Assembly (NCBI GenBank): GCA_041913045.1
Contig: JAYSGB010000008.1
Span: 1 to 64,000, forward strand
Direction: 5' to 3'
Length of the DNA stretch: 64,000 nt
Source of the DNA: CAMLOF01 sp041913045
GTDB lineage: Bacteria; Pseudomonadota; Gammaproteobacteria; Burkholderiales; Burkholderiaceae_C
Below are positions 45,480-53,662 of this stretch, piece after piece. The notes below the pieces were generated by a model. It was not told the DNA's origin. It saw only the letters and a program-made list of their open reading frames with translations, and ran no database searches. A program made the translations under genes and the position numbers. Every line of letters begins with the position of its first letter. Within the stretch, counting starts at the first letter, position 1.

Positions 45480-46816
45480 ACGCCCTGCGCGAGCATGGCG
45501 TCTGCCACCTTGGCGAAACCGGCGATGTTGGCACCGTCCACGTAGCTCACGGAACCATCAGCCCGGGTGCCATGGCGCACGCAGGCGTCGTGAATGCCGA
45601 CCATGATGCCGTGCAGGCGAGCGTCCACTTCATCGCGCGGCCAGCTCAGACGCATGGCGTTCTGGCTCATTTCCAGGCCCGAGGTGGCAACGCCGCCAGC
45701 GTTGCTGGCCTTGCCCGGCGCGTAAAGCACGCCAGCGTGCTCGAACACCTTGATGGCGTCCATGGTGGTGGGCATGTTGGCGCCTTCCGCCACACACTTC
45801 ACGCCGTTCTTGACGAGCACAGCGGCGTCGTCGGCATTCAGTTCGTTCTGTGTGGCGCAGGGCAGGGCCACGTCCACCGGCACGGCCCAGGGGCGGACCC
45901 CAGGTTCGAAACGGGCGCCCACGCGTTCTGCGTAGTCGCTCACGCGGCCGTAGAGGTGGTTCTTCACTTCCATGAGCGTGGCCAGCTTTTCGGAGGTGAA
46001 GCCGTCGTGGTCGATCACCGTTCCGCTGGAGTCCGACACAGTGACCACCTTGGCACCCAGCGCCATGGCCTTTTCGATGGCGTACTGCGCCACGTTGCCC
46101 GAGCCCGACACGCTGACCTTCATGCCGTCAAAGCTCATGCCCTGGCGTTTGAGCATTTCTTCCGCGAAGTACACGGTGCCGTAACCGGTGGCCTCGGGGC
46201 GGATCAGCGAGCCGCCAAAGCTCAGGCCCTTGCCGGTGAACACGCAATCGGCCCGGTTGCTGAGCTTTTTCATCATGCCAGCCATGTAGCCCACTTCACG
46301 CCCGCCCACGCCAATGTCACCAGCGGGGACGTCGGTGTCGGCACCTACGTGGCGGAACAGTTCGCTCACCAGTGCCTGGCAGAAGCGCATCACTTCTCCA
46401 GGGCTCTTGCCCTTGGGGTCGAAGTCGGATCCGCCCTTGCCGCCACCCATGGGCAGCGTGGTGAGGGCGTTCTTGAAGGTCTGCTCGAACGCCAGAAACT
46501 TGAGGATGGACAGGTTGACCGACGGGTGGAAACGCATACCACCCTTGTACGGTCCGATGGCCGAGCTGTGCTGGATGCGGTAGCCACGATTGACCTGAAC
46601 GTCCCCGTGGTCGTTGACCCAGGAGACGCGGAACATCACCACGCGCTCGGGCTCCACGAGCCGATCCAGCAGGCCTTGTTCGGCGTACTTGGGGTGCTGC
46701 TCAATGAAGGGCCACAGGCTTTCCATGACCTCTGTGACCGCCTGCAGAAACTCCGGCTGACCGGGGTTGCGCAGGGCCACATGTTCAAGAAAGGCGTGGA
46801 GAGAGGCGTATTTCAT
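45473..46816 (-). CDS. gdhA: NADP-type glutamate dehydrogenase
   Basis: 447 aa, the size of the hexameric NADP-linked enzymes that form glutamate from 2-oxoglutarate and ammonium. Substrate loop PYKGGMRFHPSVN and catalytic LPMGGGKGGSDFDPKGKSP carry the key lysines; AGDIGVGGREVGYM and the SGSGNVAQYAIEKAM Rossmann motif follow. Complete. A possible NtrC-type site lies about 60 bp upstream of the start codon (46874-46890), fitting nitrogen control. The glutamate/2-oxoglutarate balance it sets also feeds the GABA transaminase. Confidence 0.95.
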   Translation of the reverse strand: MKYASLHAFLEHVALRNPGQPEFLQAVTEVMESLWPFIEQHPKYAEQGLLDRLVEPERVVMFRVSWVNDHGDVQVNRGYRIQHSSAIGPYKGGMRFHPSVNLSILKFLAFEQTFKNALTTLPMGGGKGGSDFDPKGKSPGEVMRFCQALVSELFRHVGADTDVPAGDIGVGGREVGYMAGMMKKLSNRADCVFTGKGLSFGGSLIRPEATGYGTVYFAEEMLKRQGMSFDGMKVSVSGSGNVAQYAIEKAMALGAKVVTVSDSSGTVIDHDGFTSEKLATLMEVKNHLYGRVSDYAERVGARFEPGVRPWAVPVDVALPCATQNELNADDAAVLVKNGVKCVAEGANMPTTMDAIKVFEHAGVLYAPGKASNAGGVATSGLEMSQNAMRLSWPRDEVDARLHGIMVGIHDACVRHGTRADGSVSYVDGANIAGFAKVADAMLAQGVI

Positions 46817-46873
46817 CGGTGCGATCCATTCTGGTGCGAAAGTTATGCGAATCGCGCATTTTGCCCGAATGAA

Positions 46874-46931
46874 TGCACATAGTTTGTGCGCTTATGAGGT
46901 TGGTGTTTTATTTTGGTGCCTTGTGCACCAA
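46874..46931. promoter_or_regulatory. NtrC-like site and dyad upstream of gdhA
   Basis: TGCACATAGTTTGTGCG (46874-46890) has GCAC and GTGC separated by 7 nt, matching the core of NtrC sites (GCAC-N7-GTGC). A second perfect dyad, TTGGTGC-N5-GCACCAA (46913-46931), is in the opposite sense and does not fit NtrC. It could be an operator or a mutL/gdhA boundary hairpin. No sigma-54 promoter was seen next to them. Confidence 0.4.
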
Positions 46932-46938
46932 TTTGAAT

Positions 46939-48930
46939 TCATCGGCCTCGCAGGAACAGGGCGTCGAGTTCTCGCAGGCTGAGCTGCCTCCACGTGGGGC
47001 GCCCGTGGTTGCACTGGTCGCTGCGTTCTGTGTCTTCCATCTGGCGCAGCAGGGCGTTCATTTCTTCCAGCGTGAGGCGGCGGTTGGCCCGCACGGCGCC
47101 GTGGCAGGCCATGGTGGCCAGCAGTTCGTTGCGGGCGCGCTGGACCACGGTGGCGGCGTCGTGCTGGGCGAGTTCTGCCAGCACGCTGCGGGCCAGTTCC
47201 ACCACATTCCCCTGTGCCAGGGCGGCAGGCACCGCACGCACCGCCAGCGTCTGAGGCGAGAAGGGGGTAATGTCCAGTCCCAGGCGGTGCAGTGTTTCGT
47301 GCTGTGCCTCCGCTGTGGCTACCTCGGCGGGTGTGGCTGCGAAGGTGGCGGGAATCAGCAGTGGCTGGCTTTGCAGCGGGCCGTCACCAGCGGTATCAAG
47401 CTGGGTCTTCAGGCGTTCGTAGACGATGCGTTCGTGTGCAGCGTGCATGTCCACCAGCACCAGGCCGTGGGCGTTCTCGGCCAGCACGTACACGCCATGC
47501 AGCTGGGCAATGGCGCGGCCCAGGGGCCAAGCAGAGGCCGCGTCGCTGGCAGGCAGCGAGGAGGGTGTTGACGCCGGTTGCTGCAGGGGGGGGGCGAGCC
47601 AGGCGGGCGCCGTTTCAGTTCCTGCTGCCGGGGTGGCATTCGGGCGCCACAGCGCCGCCAGATCGTTGACCTGCTGGCCCAGCGGACGCGGTTCCTGGCG
47701 TTGCCAAGGAGCGCTCCAGGCAGGTGTCTCGGTGGATCTGGTGCTCACGTCCAGCCCGAGCTGGGTGTGAGTGGGCATCAGGGCCGGTTGCGTGGACGCC
47801 GTTGTTTGTTGGCTGGTGTGAGCAGGGGCTTGGCCCAGGTTGGCGGCGCGTGGCGCGGCCAGCGCGTTTTCCAGGGCGTGCCTGACGGCCTGGTGCACCT
47901 CGCGGCTGTCGCGGAAGCGCACCTCGATCTTTGTGGGGTGGACGTTCACGTCCACGCGGGCAGGGTCGATTTCGACGAACAACGCGTACACGGGCTGGCG
48001 CTGGCCGTGGAGCACGTCCTCATAGGCGCTGCGCGCAGCGTGGGTGATGACCTTGTCGCGCACGTAGCGGCCATTGACGTAGGCGAACTGCCGGTCGGCG
48101 CGGGCGCGTGCGGCATCTGGCAGGCCGACGTGGCCCCAGACGCGCATGCCCTGGCCTTCCCATTGCACGGGTAGGCTTTCGGCCAGAAAGTCGTCACCCA
48201 GCACATCCGCCAGGCGCTGGCCGAGGGCGGCCAGGGCGTTGTCGCCAGAAATGGCCTGGGCGCGCCACTGCTCCACCAGCTTGCCTTCATGCCACACGGC
48301 AAAGCCCACTTCGGGGCGGGCCAGGGCATGGCGGCGAACGGCCTCCAGGCAATGCGCCAGTTCGGTCGCGTCGGTCTTGAGGAACTTGCGCCGCGCCGGG
48401 GTGGCGTAGAACAGTTCGCGTACCTCCACGGTGGTGCCGGGGGTGCGTGCGGCGGGGGTGATTTCGCCCGTGCGCCCATGCAGCATCCAGGCGTGACTGT
48501 CGGGCGCGTCAACGCTGCGCGACAACAGGCTCACGTCGGCAATGGAGTGGATGGCGGCCAACGCCTCCCCCCTGAAGCCCATGGTGTCCACCGCTTCCAG
48601 TTCGGCCAAGTTTCGTATCTTGCTGGTGGCGTGGCGCTTGAGGGCCGTGACCAGTTCCTCGCGTGGAATGCCGCAGCCGTCGTCTTCCACTGAAATGAGG
48701 CGAACGCCGCCCGCCAGCAGACGCACCGTCACCTGCGTGGCACCCGCATCAAGCGCGTTGTCCACCAGTTCCCGCACTACAGACGCCGGGCGCTCAACCA
48801 CCTCGCCCGCGGCGATCTGGCTGATCAACTCGTCGGGCAGTTCCTGGATGGGGCGGCGGGGTTGCAGGTGGGGGCGGGTGGCGGCGTTATTCACCGGAGA
48901 GATTGTAGGAGCCGGGATAATCCTCGCCAT
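46939..48930 (-). CDS. mutL: DNA mismatch repair protein MutL
   Basis: About 663 aa. The N-terminal GHKL ATPase is intact (AAGEVVERPASVVRELVDNA, EDDGCGI, GFRGEALAAI), followed by a Gln/Pro/Thr-rich linker (about 375-470) and the C-terminal dimerisation domain. This domain carries a nicking-endonuclease motif, DMHAAHERIVYE (DxHA-x2-E-x4-E), plus ACHGAVRA and CNHGRPTW, which fit the metal site of MutH-independent MutL. The start is uncertain: ATG at 48930 shares bases with the divergent dedA ATG, and GTG at 48894 is an alternative giving 651 aa. Confidence 0.93.
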   Translation of the reverse strand: MARIIPAPTISPVNNAATRPHLQPRRPIQELPDELISQIAAGEVVERPASVVRELVDNALDAGATQVTVRLLAGGVRLISVEDDGCGIPREELVTALKRHATSKIRNLAELEAVDTMGFRGEALAAIHSIADVSLLSRSVDAPDSHAWMLHGRTGEITPAARTPGTTVEVRELFYATPARRKFLKTDATELAHCLEAVRRHALARPEVGFAVWHEGKLVEQWRAQAISGDNALAALGQRLADVLGDDFLAESLPVQWEGQGMRVWGHVGLPDAARARADRQFAYVNGRYVRDKVITHAARSAYEDVLHGQRQPVYALFVEIDPARVDVNVHPTKIEVRFRDSREVHQAVRHALENALAAPRAANLGQAPAHTSQQTTASTQPALMPTHTQLGLDVSTRSTETPAWSAPWQRQEPRPLGQQVNDLAALWRPNATPAAGTETAPAWLAPPLQQPASTPSSLPASDAASAWPLGRAIAQLHGVYVLAENAHGLVLVDMHAAHERIVYERLKTQLDTAGDGPLQSQPLLIPATFAATPAEVATAEAQHETLHRLGLDITPFSPQTLAVRAVPAALAQGNVVELARSVLAELAQHDAATVVQRARNELLATMACHGAVRANRRLTLEEMNALLRQMEDTERSDQCNHGRPTWRQLSLRELDALFLRGR

Positions 48931-49573
48931 GGAACTGATTGTTTTTCTGGTGGACTTCATCCTCCACGTTGACCGGCACTTGCAGGTATTTGTGGAGACC
49001 TACGGTGCGTGGGTGTATGCGCTGCTGTTCCTGATCGTTTTTGTGGAAACGGGCGTGGTGGTGATGCCCTTTCTGCCGGGGGACTCGTTGCTCTTCATCG
49101 TGGGCGCCTTGTGCGGCGCTGGTTTGATGAGTCTGCCGCTGGCCATGGCCATTCTGTTGGCGGCAGCCATTCTGGGGGACCAGATGAACTGCGCTATCGG
49201 GCGCTACTTTGGCCCCAAGGTCTTCCAGTGGGAGGACTCGCGCTTTTTCAACCGGCAGGCTTTTGAACGGGCGCACGCTTTTTACGAGCGCTACGGCGGT
49301 ATCACCATCGTCTTGGCGCGCTTCATGCCATTCTTGCGCACCTTCGTGCCTTTTGTGGCGGGTGTGGCAGACATGTCTCGCGCCAAGTTCACGGCCTACA
49401 ACGTGGCGGGCGGCACGCTGTGGGTGGTCGGTTTGACGGGGGCAGGCTACCTGTTCGGCAATCTGCCGTGGGTGCAGGCGAACCTGAGCAAGATCATCTG
49501 GGTCCTGATACTGGTGCCTGGCTTGATAGCGCTGTTTGGCGCGTGGAAGGCCGGGCGGAGCAAGGCGGCCTGA
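48929..49573 (+). CDS. DedA-family membrane protein
   Basis: 214 aa with about five membrane segments. The family signature is clear: VFVETGVVVMPFLPGDSLLF (re-entrant loop with E, P and D) and GDQMNCAIGRYFG, then FARFMPFLRTFVPFVAG-like sequence at 130-150. DedA proteins flip undecaprenyl-phosphate or lipids and affect envelope stability and antimicrobial tolerance. Its ATG lies in CCATGG, shared with the possible mutL ATG on the other strand. A weak GGAG lies about 17 nt upstream. Ends 2 bp from the convergent lipoprotein gene. Confidence 0.9.
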   Translation: MELIVFLVDFILHVDRHLQVFVETYGAWVYALLFLIVFVETGVVVMPFLPGDSLLFIVGALCGAGLMSLPLAMAILLAAAILGDQMNCAIGRYFGPKVFQWEDSRFFNRQAFERAHAFYERYGGITIVLARFMPFLRTFVPFVAGVADMSRAKFTAYNVAGGTLWVVGLTGAGYLFGNLPWVQANLSKIIWVLILVPGLIALFGAWKAGRSKAA

Positions 49574-49575
49574 GG

Positions 49576-50241
49576 TCAGGGGCCGAGCAGCGCGGCCCGG
49601 CGCCGTGCCTGGTCGGCCAGCGTTCTGTCACCCGCTTGCTCTGCCACCTGGGCCTGCACCTGCAGCCATGCAAGCAGCGCGCGGCGCCAGCCTTGTGCAG
49701 AAGCCGTGTCCACCGCGAGTCGCACCAGCACAGGGTCAGCGCGACCGGCCCGGAACCACACGCTGGCCGCTACAAGGCGTGCCACAGGGTCTTCCACAGA
49801 CCGCACGACGTTGTTGCCAGCCGCCCCTGGTTGCAACAGGGCGCTGGCCACGGGCCGGTGTGCTGTGGGTAGCAAGGGCACGTCTGCCGCCAGGGGCTGG
49901 GCCTGCAGATAGCGCGCGTAAGCCTGTTCGGCAGGGGCTGCGTCTTGTGCCAGGGCCTCGAAGCCTGCGCACGGCTCCATAGCCAAGCCAGCCTGCCGCA
50001 AGGCGCAACGGCTCAGTTCCACGCGGGCCACCAAATCAGGCCGGGCGGTGCGGGCCGTTTCCAGCCGCGCCCGGCGCCACTCGGCCTCGGCCACACGCTG
50101 GTTGCCTTCCAGCTCCGCCACGGTGGCGCGTTCAACGGCACCGTGGGCGTTCATCTGCCAATCGGGCACGGGCGGGCCGCTGGCACAGCCCGCCAGCGCC
50201 ACCACGCCCAGCGTGAACAGGGAACGCATCACGGTCTTCAT
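49576..50241 (-). CDS. Lipoprotein of an Mla-like cluster
   Basis: 221 aa. The N-terminus (MKTVMRSLFTLGVVALAGCASG) is a lipoprotein signal with lipobox LAGC; cysteine 19 becomes the lipidated first residue. The mature part is Ala/Arg/Gln-rich and helical, perhaps TPR-like, with no known motif. I start at the ATG at 50241, overlapping the MlaD-like stop by 4 bp. In Mla systems the outer-membrane partner is a lipoprotein (MlaA), but this is not recognisably MlaA; an ABC-type auxiliary lipoprotein is another reading. Confidence 0.75.
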   Translation of the reverse strand: MKTVMRSLFTLGVVALAGCASGPPVPDWQMNAHGAVERATVAELEGNQRVAEAEWRRARLETARTARPDLVARVELSRCALRQAGLAMEPCAGFEALAQDAAPAEQAYARYLQAQPLAADVPLLPTAHRPVASALLQPGAAGNNVVRSVEDPVARLVAASVWFRAGRADPVLVRLAVDTASAQGWRRALLAWLQVQAQVAEQAGDRTLADQARRRAALLGP

Positions 50242-51227
50242 GGCAGCTTCAACTCCGTTTCGCGTGCAAAAGGCCATTTGCGGTTGATCTCGTTGACCAG
50301 CCCTTCCACCTTGCGCAGGCTGGCTTCCACCTCGGCACGCAGCACATCCAGATCCACGGTGGCCGCGCGCGTGTTCTGGGCAATGCCCTGTGCCTCCACC
50401 AGCACGGCGTCCACCTTCTTCAGGCTTTGGCGGGCATCGGCCAGCAGGCCATGCACCTCGCGCACGGTGGCCTGTGCGTCCGTCACCAAGCCATCCTCGC
50501 CAAAAACGCGATGGTTGGCGTTGCCGATCAGCGTTTCGGCACGGGCAGTGGTGGCTTCCAGCCTGCGCAGCAGCGCATGGGTCTGGTCTATGGTCTGGAT
50601 GACCTTTTGGCGGTCGGCGTCGCTGCCCATGACGACCCCCAGGGCGCCACGCGGGCCTTGCAGGTCCTGCGTCACGCCTTGCAGATTGCGCAGGCTGGTG
50701 TTGAGGGCAGAGTCCTCGGCCGTCATGTGGTTGAGGTTGTCCAGCAGGTCGCGCACGGCACTCACCAGGCGCGGAATCTCGGCCATGGCGTCGCCCTTGA
50801 GCACGGTTCGCTCGGCGCCGTCGGGCAGTTGGGGGTCGGTGAGGATGCCGCTGTAGGCGCGGATGCGCGTGGCCCCTACCAAGCTGCGCTCCATGGTGAA
50901 GATGCTCGACTCGCGCAGCCAGTGGGCGTCTTTTTCGGGCACGTCGACCACGATGCGGGCGTTGCCGTCGCCACCCAGTTCTATTCGGCGCACGCGCCCG
51001 ATGGGAAAGCCGGAAAACGTCACGTCCATGCCCACTGTCACGCCTTCGGAGTCGTCGGCCACCAGCACCACGGTGCGCGTGGGTTCGAACACACCGCGCG
51101 CATAAAGCAGGTAACCGGCGGAAGCAAGCACGAGCACGGCCATCAGCACCAACAAAAGGGCAGCCTTGAATTCCACGTGGCTCACCTTGGAGGCACGGAT
51201 GGCGCGTCTAACGTCGGGGTCTTGCAT
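50238..51227 (-). CDS. MCE-domain (MlaD-like) periplasmic lipid-binding protein
   Basis: 329 aa. One membrane helix at about residues 22-45, one MCE domain at about 50-140 (FSGFPIGRVRRIELGGDGNA) and a long helical C-terminus (about 160-320) with a Leu-rich coiled-coil pattern. MCE proteins form hexameric rings that carry lipids between inner and outer membrane, attached to an MlaE-type permease. It lies 24 bp after the permease gene and overlaps the lipoprotein gene. A dedicated ATPase is not found in the cluster. Confidence 0.88.
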   Translation of the reverse strand: MQDPDVRRAIRASKVSHVEFKAALLLVLMAVLVLASAGYLLYARGVFEPTRTVVLVADDSEGVTVGMDVTFSGFPIGRVRRIELGGDGNARIVVDVPEKDAHWLRESSIFTMERSLVGATRIRAYSGILTDPQLPDGAERTVLKGDAMAEIPRLVSAVRDLLDNLNHMTAEDSALNTSLRNLQGVTQDLQGPRGALGVVMGSDADRQKVIQTIDQTHALLRRLEATTARAETLIGNANHRVFGEDGLVTDAQATVREVHGLLADARQSLKKVDAVLVEAQGIAQNTRAATVDLDVLRAEVEASLRKVEGLVNEINRKWPFARETELKLP

Positions 51228-51251
51228 GCCAGTCGTCCCTGTGCTTTTGCG

Positions 51252-52055
51252 TCAGTAATAGTTGCCCATGAGCGAAACCCCTTCGAGCAGCAGCAGCGTG
51301 AGGAACATGCGCACCAGCATCTGCAGTTCGGAGTGGGTGCGCTCCCTCGCCGCCGGGGAATCGTACAGGCTGGAAGCTAGCGGAATCAGCGCCACTGTGA
51401 GGGCAAAGAACAGCGTCTTGAACCCGAAGATGAGGGTGACCACGGGGTTGAACACGTGCCCCACCATGCGCGTGTAACTGCCCAAGGCCCAAGGCGTGAA
51501 GCCGTAGATGGACAGGTAGGTCAGCACCAGCGCGACGATGCAGCTCACCGCAGCCAGCATGAACACCGAGAACATGCCCGACAGCGCGCGTGGCAGTACC
51601 AGCCAGTGCATGGGGTCCTTGCCTTGGGTCTGGAGTTCCTCCAGTTCGCCGCTTTCACGCATGGCCAACAGTTCTGCGCCCTGCGGAATGGTGCAGCGCA
51701 GGGCCACGAAGAGCGCCGCACCCAGTGGGATCAGTTCCAGGACCAGCACACGCACCACCATTTCCACGGCGTACTGTGACAGCCCGTAGCTCAGGGCTGT
51801 GACCACGACGATGCGTATGAGCACGAGCCCAAGCAAGGACGAGAACACCGTGAACCAAAGCAGCACTGGTGCTGTGGCTCGGTAGAGCTGTTCTGCCAGC
51901 ACAGGCCAGCGCTGCTGCCCGTAGCTGGATGGGCTGACCGCCATCACCAAAATGATGGCCCCGAGGTGAACGATGCGCCACCAGTTGCCCACCCAGCGCA
52001 GCAAGGCCCGGCCCAGTTCACCGAGCATGGAGGAAGGGCGCAGGCCGGTATTCAT
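51252..52055 (-). CDS. MlaE-family permease
   Basis: 267 aa from the ATG at 52055; an ATG three codons earlier (52064) is also possible. Five or six membrane helices, with the family loop near residues 130-160 (LRCTIPQGAELLAMRESGELEELQ contains the MlaE motif with the EL repeat; only key residues are quoted below 20 in a row elsewhere). The 52055 ATG overlaps the queG stop in ATGA. It should form the membrane part of a lipid importer/exporter with the MCE protein and an MlaF-type ATPase, the gene for which is not in this window. Confidence 0.85.
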   Translation of the reverse strand: MNTGLRPSSMLGELGRALLRWVGNWWRIVHLGAIILVMAVSPSSYGQQRWPVLAEQLYRATAPVLLWFTVFSSLLGLVLIRIVVVTALSYGLSQYAVEMVVRVLVLELIPLGAALFVALRCTIPQGAELLAMRESGELEELQTQGKDPMHWLVLPRALSGMFSVFMLAAVSCIVALVLTYLSIYGFTPWALGSYTRMVGHVFNPVVTLIFGFKTLFFALTVALIPLASSLYDSPAARERTHSELQMLVRMFLTLLLLEGVSLMGNYY

Positions 52056-53134
52056 GCGCCGCATGTTAACGCCCAGGCCACGTGTTCGGCCACCACGGGG
52101 CTGGGGTGGTTCTGGCGTGTGAGCAATGCTGCGCGCAAGGCTTCTTGTTCCGTTGCACTCTTTGATTGGCGCAGCGCGTTGCCCAGCGCCACGGCAATGT
52201 TGCGCAGCCAGCGTTCGTGCCCTATGCGGCGTATGGGGCTGCCTTCCGTGCGGCGCAGGAATGTTGCTTCGTCCCAGGAAAACAGTTCCGGCAGGCCGCT
52301 ACCCACCAGCTCGCTTCGTTCGTCGAAGTCCGGTAATGCGCTGCGTTGTGCAAACTTGTTCCACGGGCAGGCCAGCTGGCAATCGTCACAGCCGTAAATG
52401 CGGTTGCCCATCAGTGGGCGAAGCTCCACGGGAATGGGCCCTGCATGTTCAATGGTGAGGTAAGAAATGCAACGGCGTGCATCCACCTGGTAGGGCGCGA
52501 CGATGGCCCCCGTCGGGCACAAGTTCATACACGCGCGGCATTGGCCGCAATGTGCGGTGACTGCAGGCGTGGGCGGCAAGGCCACGTCCACGAAGATTTC
52601 ACCCAGGAAGAAGGTGGAGCCCCCTTCGCGGTTGAGCAGCAGTGTGTGCTTGCCTCGCCAACCCAGGCCGCTACGCGACGCCAGTTCCACTTCCAGCACG
52701 GGGGCGGAATCGGTGAACACGCGGTGTCCGAACGGCCCCAGTGTTTCCTGCATTTGGTCGGCCAGTTTTTGTAACCGCTGGCGCAATACCTTGTGGTAGT
52801 CTCGGCCGCGTGCGTACACCGACACCACCGCTTCGCTTGGCACTGTGATGCGCGCCTGCTCGCGGGCCAACCAATCGGCGGGGGTTTGTCGCGGCAGGTA
52901 GTCCATGCGCGCGGTGATCACGCTGACGGTGCCCGGCACCAGCTCCGCTGGACGAGCCCGCTTGAGGCCGTGACTGGCCATGTAGTGCATCTCACCGTGG
53001 AAACCACGCGACAACCAAGCGAGCAAACCCGGTTCTGCGGCGGACAGATCGACACCGGCCACGCCAATTTGGGAAAATCCCAAGGCTTGGCCCCTTGCCT
53101 GGATTTGCGAGACGAATTGAGCAGCATCGACCAT
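52052..53134 (-). CDS. queG: Epoxyqueuosine reductase
   Basis: 360 aa, cobalamin/iron-sulfur enzyme making the last step of queuosine formation in tRNA. Two 4Fe-4S clusters are indicated by CGQCRACMNLCPTGAI and CDDCQLACPW; the N-terminal region (DYHKVLRQRLQKL) and the C-terminal HEAT-like tail complete the protein. The ATG at 53134 is preceded by the divergent tsaE gene with only about 40 bp between. The start overlaps nothing; the stop overlaps mlaE. Confidence 0.93.
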   Translation of the reverse strand: MVDAAQFVSQIQARGQALGFSQIGVAGVDLSAAEPGLLAWLSRGFHGEMHYMASHGLKRARPAELVPGTVSVITARMDYLPRQTPADWLAREQARITVPSEAVVSVYARGRDYHKVLRQRLQKLADQMQETLGPFGHRVFTDSAPVLEVELASRSGLGWRGKHTLLLNREGGSTFFLGEIFVDVALPPTPAVTAHCGQCRACMNLCPTGAIVAPYQVDARRCISYLTIEHAGPIPVELRPLMGNRIYGCDDCQLACPWNKFAQRSALPDFDERSELVGSGLPELFSWDEATFLRRTEGSPIRRIGHERWLRNIAVALGNALRQSKSATEQEALRAALLTRQNHPSPVVAEHVAWALTCGA

Positions 53135-53173
53135 CAGCACCACATTGTAGGAAGCCCGCCCGCCCGAGCCGCC

Positions 53174-53662
53174 TTGGCCGGGCGCGAATGGGTTTGCGCC
53201 ACTGAAGATGACACCCAGGCCCTGGCCCAGCGGCTGGCGCGCAGCACCGCGCTGGCACATGCCACGCTCACACTCCACGGCGACCTGGGTGCTGGCAAGA
53301 CCACGCTGGTGCGCCACCTGCTGCGCGCGCTGGGCATACAGGGCCGCATCAAAAGCCCCACCTATGCCGTGGTGGAGCCGCACCAGGCACCAGCTGGCGT
53401 TGGCTGGCCGAATGGGCTGACCATTTCGCACTTTGACTTCTACCGCTTCAACGACCCGCGTGAATGGGAAGACGCGGGCTTTCGCGAACTTTTTGCCGAC
53501 CCAGGGCTCAAGCTCGTGGAGTGGCCCGAAAAAGCCGGAACACTGCTGCCCACGCCCGACCTGAGCCTGACACTGACGACGATGGACGACGAACAGCGAC
53601 GCATTCAACTCACTGCCCTGACGCCCACCGGCTTGCGCCTGCTGGAGGACTGCGAGCAATGA
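53174..53662 (+). CDS. tsaE: tRNA threonylcarbamoyladenosine ATPase TsaE
   Basis: 162 aa from TTG at 53174; ATT at 53144 would be 10 codons earlier. Walker A HGDLGAGKTTLVRHLLRA, KSPTYAVVE and the Walker B-like SHFDFYRFNDPREWEDAGF are standard for TsaE, which with TsaB and TsaD makes t6A37 on ANN-reading tRNAs. No ATG is available in the right position, so a non-ATG start seems real. Its stop overlaps the amiC start (ATGA). Divergent from queG, another tRNA-modification gene. Confidence 0.9.
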   Translation: MAGREWVCATEDDTQALAQRLARSTALAHATLTLHGDLGAGKTTLVRHLLRALGIQGRIKSPTYAVVEPHQAPAGVGWPNGLTISHFDFYRFNDPREWEDAGFRELFADPGLKLVEWPEKAGTLLPTPDLSLTLTTMDDEQRRIQLTALTPTGLRLLEDCEQ

